DNA of 64,000 nucleotides from contig CACPQA010000001.1 of the NCBI GenBank assembly GCA_902635965.1, positions 186,001-250,000 of the forward strand, given 5' to 3'. The translations under genes were made by a program, and so were the position numbers. This document shows, in pieces, positions 60,195 through 64,000 of this stretch; position 1 is the stretch's first letter; each line of letters opens with the position of its first letter. The DNA comes from an uncultured Bacteroidota bacterium (GTDB lineage: Bacteria > Bacteroidota > Bacteroidia > Flavobacteriales > Flavobacteriaceae). The notes under the pieces are model-generated. The model was not told where the DNA came from. It ran no database searches and worked only from the letters and a program-made list of their open reading frames with translations.

Positions 60195-60686
60195 TTGATA
60201 AAAGAAAAAAATAGAAATATTGTAATAGCAGGTGTCATTATTTTGGCAATTCTGTCTAGACTAGTCCCTCACCCCCCAAATTTTGCACCAATAACAGGTA
60301 TTGCTCTTTTTTCTTCAAAAAAAATAAACAACAGATTACTTGGTGTTTTCCTCCCAATCATTCCCCTGTTTATTTCAGATCTTTTTATTGGAATAAGTTT
60401 TATAAATATTTTCGTCTATATATGTTTTGTTATAATATACTTTATTGGATCTGTATCCAAGAAAATAGACGTAAAAACAGTTTTTTTGTCATCGGTTGTT
60501 TTTTTTGTAATATCCAATCTTGGAGTTTGGTATCTAGCTTACCCAAAAAATATTGAAGGATTAATCACATGTTTTACCCTAGCTGTACCCTTTTTTATAA
60601 ATACCATTTTAGGTGATTTATTTTACTCTTTCATTCTTTTTAGATTCTATAAAGTTGCAGAGAAATTTAAATTCATAACCGCGTAA
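60195..60686 (+). CDS. Small polytopic membrane protein, DUF6580-like (ECF S-component-like?), TTG start
   Basis: ILAILSRLVPHPPNFAPITGIALFSSKKI..., multiple TMs, NTILGDLFYSFILFRFYK. Confidence 0.6.
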   Translation: MIKEKNRNIVIAGVIILAILSRLVPHPPNFAPITGIALFSSKKINNRLLGVFLPIIPLFISDLFIGISFINIFVYICFVIIYFIGSVSKKIDVKTVFLSSVVFFVISNLGVWYLAYPKNIEGLITCFTLAVPFFINTILGDLFYSFILFRFYKVAEKFKFITA

Positions 60687-60718
60687 TTAATTCAAATTTT
60701 TAATTAAATTTATGAATT

Positions 60719-60892
60719 GGTTTTTCTAATATTTAGAGGATTAAAAGGGAAATTGGATTTAAAGACAATGCTGTTCCCGCAACTGTATGCTAATACCGAT
60801 TTAGGTTTTTTCTATAAACTCAATGCCACTGATTTTTTTGGGAAGGCGAATAGAAAAATGCAAGCCAGGAGACCTGCCAATATAGACTGTAT
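60719..60892 (+). promoter_or_regulatory. Cobalamin (B12) riboswitch
   Basis: AAAAGGGAA, ACAATGCTGTTCCCGCAACTGTA, ATGCCACTG...GGGAAGGCGA, and B12 box AGCCAGGAGACCTGCC (60863-60878), followed by a TonB-dependent receptor gene. Confidence 0.95.
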
Positions 60893-60937
60893 GATTTTTT
60901 CGGGATAAAAAAATCTACGCGCTAGTTTAGTACTCAT

Positions 60938-62800
60938 ATGAAAGCAAAAGTAAAAATCTTACTCTTGTGCATCTTTTATATTAGCAATAATTTAAAAGCT
61001 CAGGATTTGGATATTAAAAAAGATTCATTAGACGCAAAAACGTTTTATTTAGATGAAATAACATTAATTGAAAGCCAAATACCAATTAGTAGAAAAGAAT
61101 CAGGAAGGAGTATTATTAAAATTGATAGTGTAGATTTAAAAAAGTTCGGTGGAAGAAATATTTCTGAACTTTTGTCAACCAAGGCTGGAATAATCACTTT
61201 AGGAAATGCATCAATTACTGGTCAAAACTTAAGATATGCGATTAGAGGTAGCAATAACAACCAGGTTCTTATTTTAATTGATGGAGTAAGAATTTCAGAC
61301 CCTTCCCGAATTGATAATGATTTTGATATAAATTTTTTGAATATAAATCAAATTGAGTCCATCGAGATTTTAAAAGGCGCTTCAAGTTCATTATATGGGA
61401 GCTCTGCATCAGCAGGTGTAATTAACATTACAACAAAAAAAAGTAGCAAAAGCAAGTTGTTTAGTATTGATTTAATCACTGGGACAGAAAATGATGCCAA
61501 AAGAAAATTAGATAATCTGACTTATTTTTCCTCAAATTTGGGATTTGATAAGGATTTCACTTTTTTAAAGTTGGGATTTAATTTGTCAACTCTAAATACA
61601 AATGGTATGAGTGCTATATCAAGTGGTTCAGAGATTGATAATTTTTCTAAATATAATTTTAATCTCAATTTATCTAATAAAGATGGGCCTTTCGAATGGT
61701 ATTTCATTTTAAACAAATCTCAAATAAAAAATGGTTATGACAATTCCTTCCCAATTGAAGATGCAAAGTTTATTGGACTTAGCTTTTTGGAGTCACTCAG
61801 TTCAAGATTTAAATATGAATACAGTAAAGGTGAAATATCTATTACGGCTGGCTTTCAAAATACCAGCCGAGAATACAGAGATAATTATCCGTTGACTTTC
61901 AATTCAACAAATAAAAGCGCAGAAATTCTTAACAAATTCAAAATTTCAGATAAAATTTATTCAGTTCAGGGCTTACTTTTTCAAGATTCTGGTTACGATG
62001 GTGTTCCAAATGTTAGTCAAGTAGGGTTATATTCAAATCTAGTTTATTTGAGCGGGAAAAATTTAAATTTCAGTTTAGGAGGAAGAATTAATAATCACCA
62101 GACTTATGGTAAATTTTTCACATACAGTTTAAATCCCTCCTACAATATTGACTTTAAAGAATCAGAAAACATCAAAATATTTGCAACTTTAAATTCAGCA
62201 TTTATTGCACCAAGTTTGTATCAACTTTATGATCCATATTCAGGAAATAAAGAATTACTTCCAGAGGAAAGTGTATCAAAGGAAATTGGTATTGAAATTA
62301 ACAATCAAAAACGAAATTTATCAATAGTTTTCTTTGAAAGAGAAGAGAATCCGAAGATTATTTATGAATATGACTTTTCAACTTTTACAGGAGGATATAT
62401 TAATTCTCCGTCGGATTTAACCTTTAGAGGTGTTGAAGTTGATTATTCGAAAAAATTTTTTAATAAAATGGATTTCAATTTTAATTATACCTTCAATGAA
62501 CTTAAAAGTGGAACTCTACAAAGACTACCAAAACACTCTTTCAACGAATCAATTACATATTATCTTAAAAGCAATAAACAATTATCTTTTATCTATAGGT
62601 ATAGAGGTAAAAGAGAAGCTCTAGGAGGTACAGAAATATTAAATTCATATGGTTTAATGGACTTGAGGTACTCATTTTCTAAAGATAAAATGAAATTTAA
62701 TTTTTGGATTAATAATATATTCAACAAAGAGTATGTTGAAATTTTAAATTATTCTAGTAAAGGAAGGAATCTTCGATTCGGAATTAGTTATGAATTTTAA
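60938..62800 (+). CDS. btuB: TonB-dependent receptor, BtuB-like (B12 riboswitch-regulated)
   Basis: Plug domain (ISELLSTKAGIITLGNASITGQNLRYAIRGSNNNQVLILIDGVRISDPS), IEILKGASSSLYGSSASAGVINITTKK; riboswitch upstream. Confidence 0.88.
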   Translation: MKAKVKILLLCIFYISNNLKAQDLDIKKDSLDAKTFYLDEITLIESQIPISRKESGRSIIKIDSVDLKKFGGRNISELLSTKAGIITLGNASITGQNLRYAIRGSNNNQVLILIDGVRISDPSRIDNDFDINFLNINQIESIEILKGASSSLYGSSASAGVINITTKKSSKSKLFSIDLITGTENDAKRKLDNLTYFSSNLGFDKDFTFLKLGFNLSTLNTNGMSAISSGSEIDNFSKYNFNLNLSNKDGPFEWYFILNKSQIKNGYDNSFPIEDAKFIGLSFLESLSSRFKYEYSKGEISITAGFQNTSREYRDNYPLTFNSTNKSAEILNKFKISDKIYSVQGLLFQDSGYDGVPNVSQVGLYSNLVYLSGKNLNFSLGGRINNHQTYGKFFTYSLNPSYNIDFKESENIKIFATLNSAFIAPSLYQLYDPYSGNKELLPEESVSKEIGIEINNQKRNLSIVFFEREENPKIIYEYDFSTFTGGYINSPSDLTFRGVEVDYSKKFFNKMDFNFNYTFNELKSGTLQRLPKHSFNESITYYLKSNKQLSFIYRYRGKREALGGTEILNSYGLMDLRYSFSKDKMKFNFWINNIFNKEYVEILNYSSKGRNLRFGISYEF

Positions 62801-63995
62801 AATCTTCCAATAACTTAAGATTTAATCTATCAATATACATTTGCTGAGTTTTATCAATCCCAGGTTCAAATAGGGGGATTAAAGATTCTTTAACTTCAAC
62901 TTTCTTTTTACTACTACCAGATATATGATCTAGTGCTAAAGATAATAGAGGTTCAGTTTTATCACCTATGGCGCCCAAGTTTGAAGCCTTTTCCCTATAC
63001 TCTATATCAGGTTCTAAACCATAATTATAATCTGCAAAATTTTCACTATTAGCAATTTTTAAAACGATTGGTTGCATCGCATATTTATGCTTTGGATTTT
63101 TAATTTGCTGATCATTATCTGTATAGTCATATAATGTAATTGATCCGACATTTTTTCCAACTGTTTTGATTCCAACTTGTATTATATCTATATGAGGTGT
63201 CAATCCATTAATAAGAAGTTCACTGGAGGAGGCAGTTCTATTTGATGTTAAAACATATAATCTACTTAGACCAAGGCTTGGAAGTGGATTACCGTCAGGT
63301 CTAGAGTCAGTAAAATAATTGTCGAAATTCAAATCGTCTGATGGGTCATCATTAGAGTTTCTATCTTCAATAAACGCCATTATTTTTTCATTCCATATTT
63401 GTTTGGCAAAAATGGTTCCTGTGAACTGACCAGTTATTAAACTAGCTAAGTAGGTACATGTGTTTACCGAACCTCCTCCGTTGTATCTCAAATCCAAGAC
63501 AAGCTCATTCAAATTTTGACTCTTTAAATAAACAAACAAATCAATCAATTCCTCATTGAAATCTCTATCTACTTCCCCGTCACCGTTACTATCTACGGTC
63601 CCTAAAAATTTATTATACATTACATATCCTATCCTTTTTGAACCTTCTTCAAATATAGAAATATGGTGAACAGGGACTTCTTGAAAGTTTTCTTCTTTAT
63701 TTAGTGTCACACTTATATCTCTTGAAGTAACTAAATCTTTTTCAGGATCATAATTTACAAGTTGAACGCTGTAAGTTGTTTGTTGTCCATACAATAGAGA
63801 CATGTAATTGTCAAAAGTCAACTCGTTACCATTTATACTATTAAAAATATCTCCACGTTCTATACCTTTGTTAAAAGCATCCGACTCAGGTAATACGTAT
63901 GTTACAGCTCCAATTATGCTCTGTCCATCATCTCTCACATAAAGTTGAAACTTCATACCATTTGAGGCACTTGTTCCTGAAAGTTGATTTTCCAA
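62784..63995 (-). CDS. S41 family (C-terminal processing) peptidase, 5' end truncated by window edge
   Basis: PDZ-like region (FNKGIERGDIFNSINGNELT), LVLDLRYNGGGSVNTCTYLASLI, LYVLTSNRTASSSELLINGL; the frame runs into the window end. Confidence 0.9.
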   Translation of the reverse strand: MENQLSGTSASNGMKFQLYVRDDGQSIIGAVTYVLPESDAFNKGIERGDIFNSINGNELTFDNYMSLLYGQQTTYSVQLVNYDPEKDLVTSRDISVTLNKEENFQEVPVHHISIFEEGSKRIGYVMYNKFLGTVDSNGDGEVDRDFNEELIDLFVYLKSQNLNELVLDLRYNGGGSVNTCTYLASLITGQFTGTIFAKQIWNEKIMAFIEDRNSNDDPSDDLNFDNYFTDSRPDGNPLPSLGLSRLYVLTSNRTASSSELLINGLTPHIDIIQVGIKTVGKNVGSITLYDYTDNDQQIKNPKHKYAMQPIVLKIANSENFADYNYGLEPDIEYREKASNLGAIGDKTEPLLSLALDHISGSSKKKVEVKESLIPLFEPGIDKTQQMYIDRLNLKLLEDFKIHN

Positions 63996-64000
63996 GACTT

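Noticed and set aside
60717-60908. 63-aa ORF between the DUF6580-like gene and btuB
   Set aside because: It lies over the cobalamin riboswitch; its translation has no protein-like motif and the RNA explanation is far stronger.
1-64000. Prophage, transposon, restriction-modification or CRISPR-Cas content
   Set aside because: No transposase, integrase, phage structural, Cas or R-M motifs seen in any supported ORF; the window is core genome.

Overview
The window is an AT-rich, densely packed chromosomal segment from a member of Bacteroidota, most likely a marine Flavobacteriaceae/Flavobacteriales. The lineage call rests on gldJ/porV/gldB/gldC gliding and type IX secretion genes, TAnnTTTG-type promoters, and an FtsZ tail ending NNSFLHDNVD. 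Most of it is core genome: PG/lipid and envelope genes, PDH E1-alpha and E2, an Mla-type ABC transporter, gcvP, purEK, adk-obg, aroA, queA-rlmN-polyprenyl synthetase-dnaG, nadE-gldBC, a complete mraZ-to-ftsZ division and cell wall (dcw) cluster (34.4-49.8 kb), tRNA-Arg(TCG), an OmpA protein with TSP3 repeats, rpmH, carB, and a cobalamin riboswitch upstream of a TonB receptor. I see no CRISPR array, prophage, transposon or obvious defence island. The observations most worth follow-up are: (i) an LtaS-like phosphoglycerol transferase abutting a YegS/DgkB-like lipid kinase in a Gram-negative; (ii) a polysaccharide-deacetylase-family protein that appears to have lost its catalytic and metal motifs; (iii) DnaG lacking all four zinc ligands; (iv) a DUF5916-type outer-membrane protein whose best start codon appears to be ATT; (v) a MraZ-box-like array of GTGG repeats; (vi) CarB lacking the C-terminal allosteric domain. 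None was tested computationally, and several may be lineage-wide traits rather than novelties.
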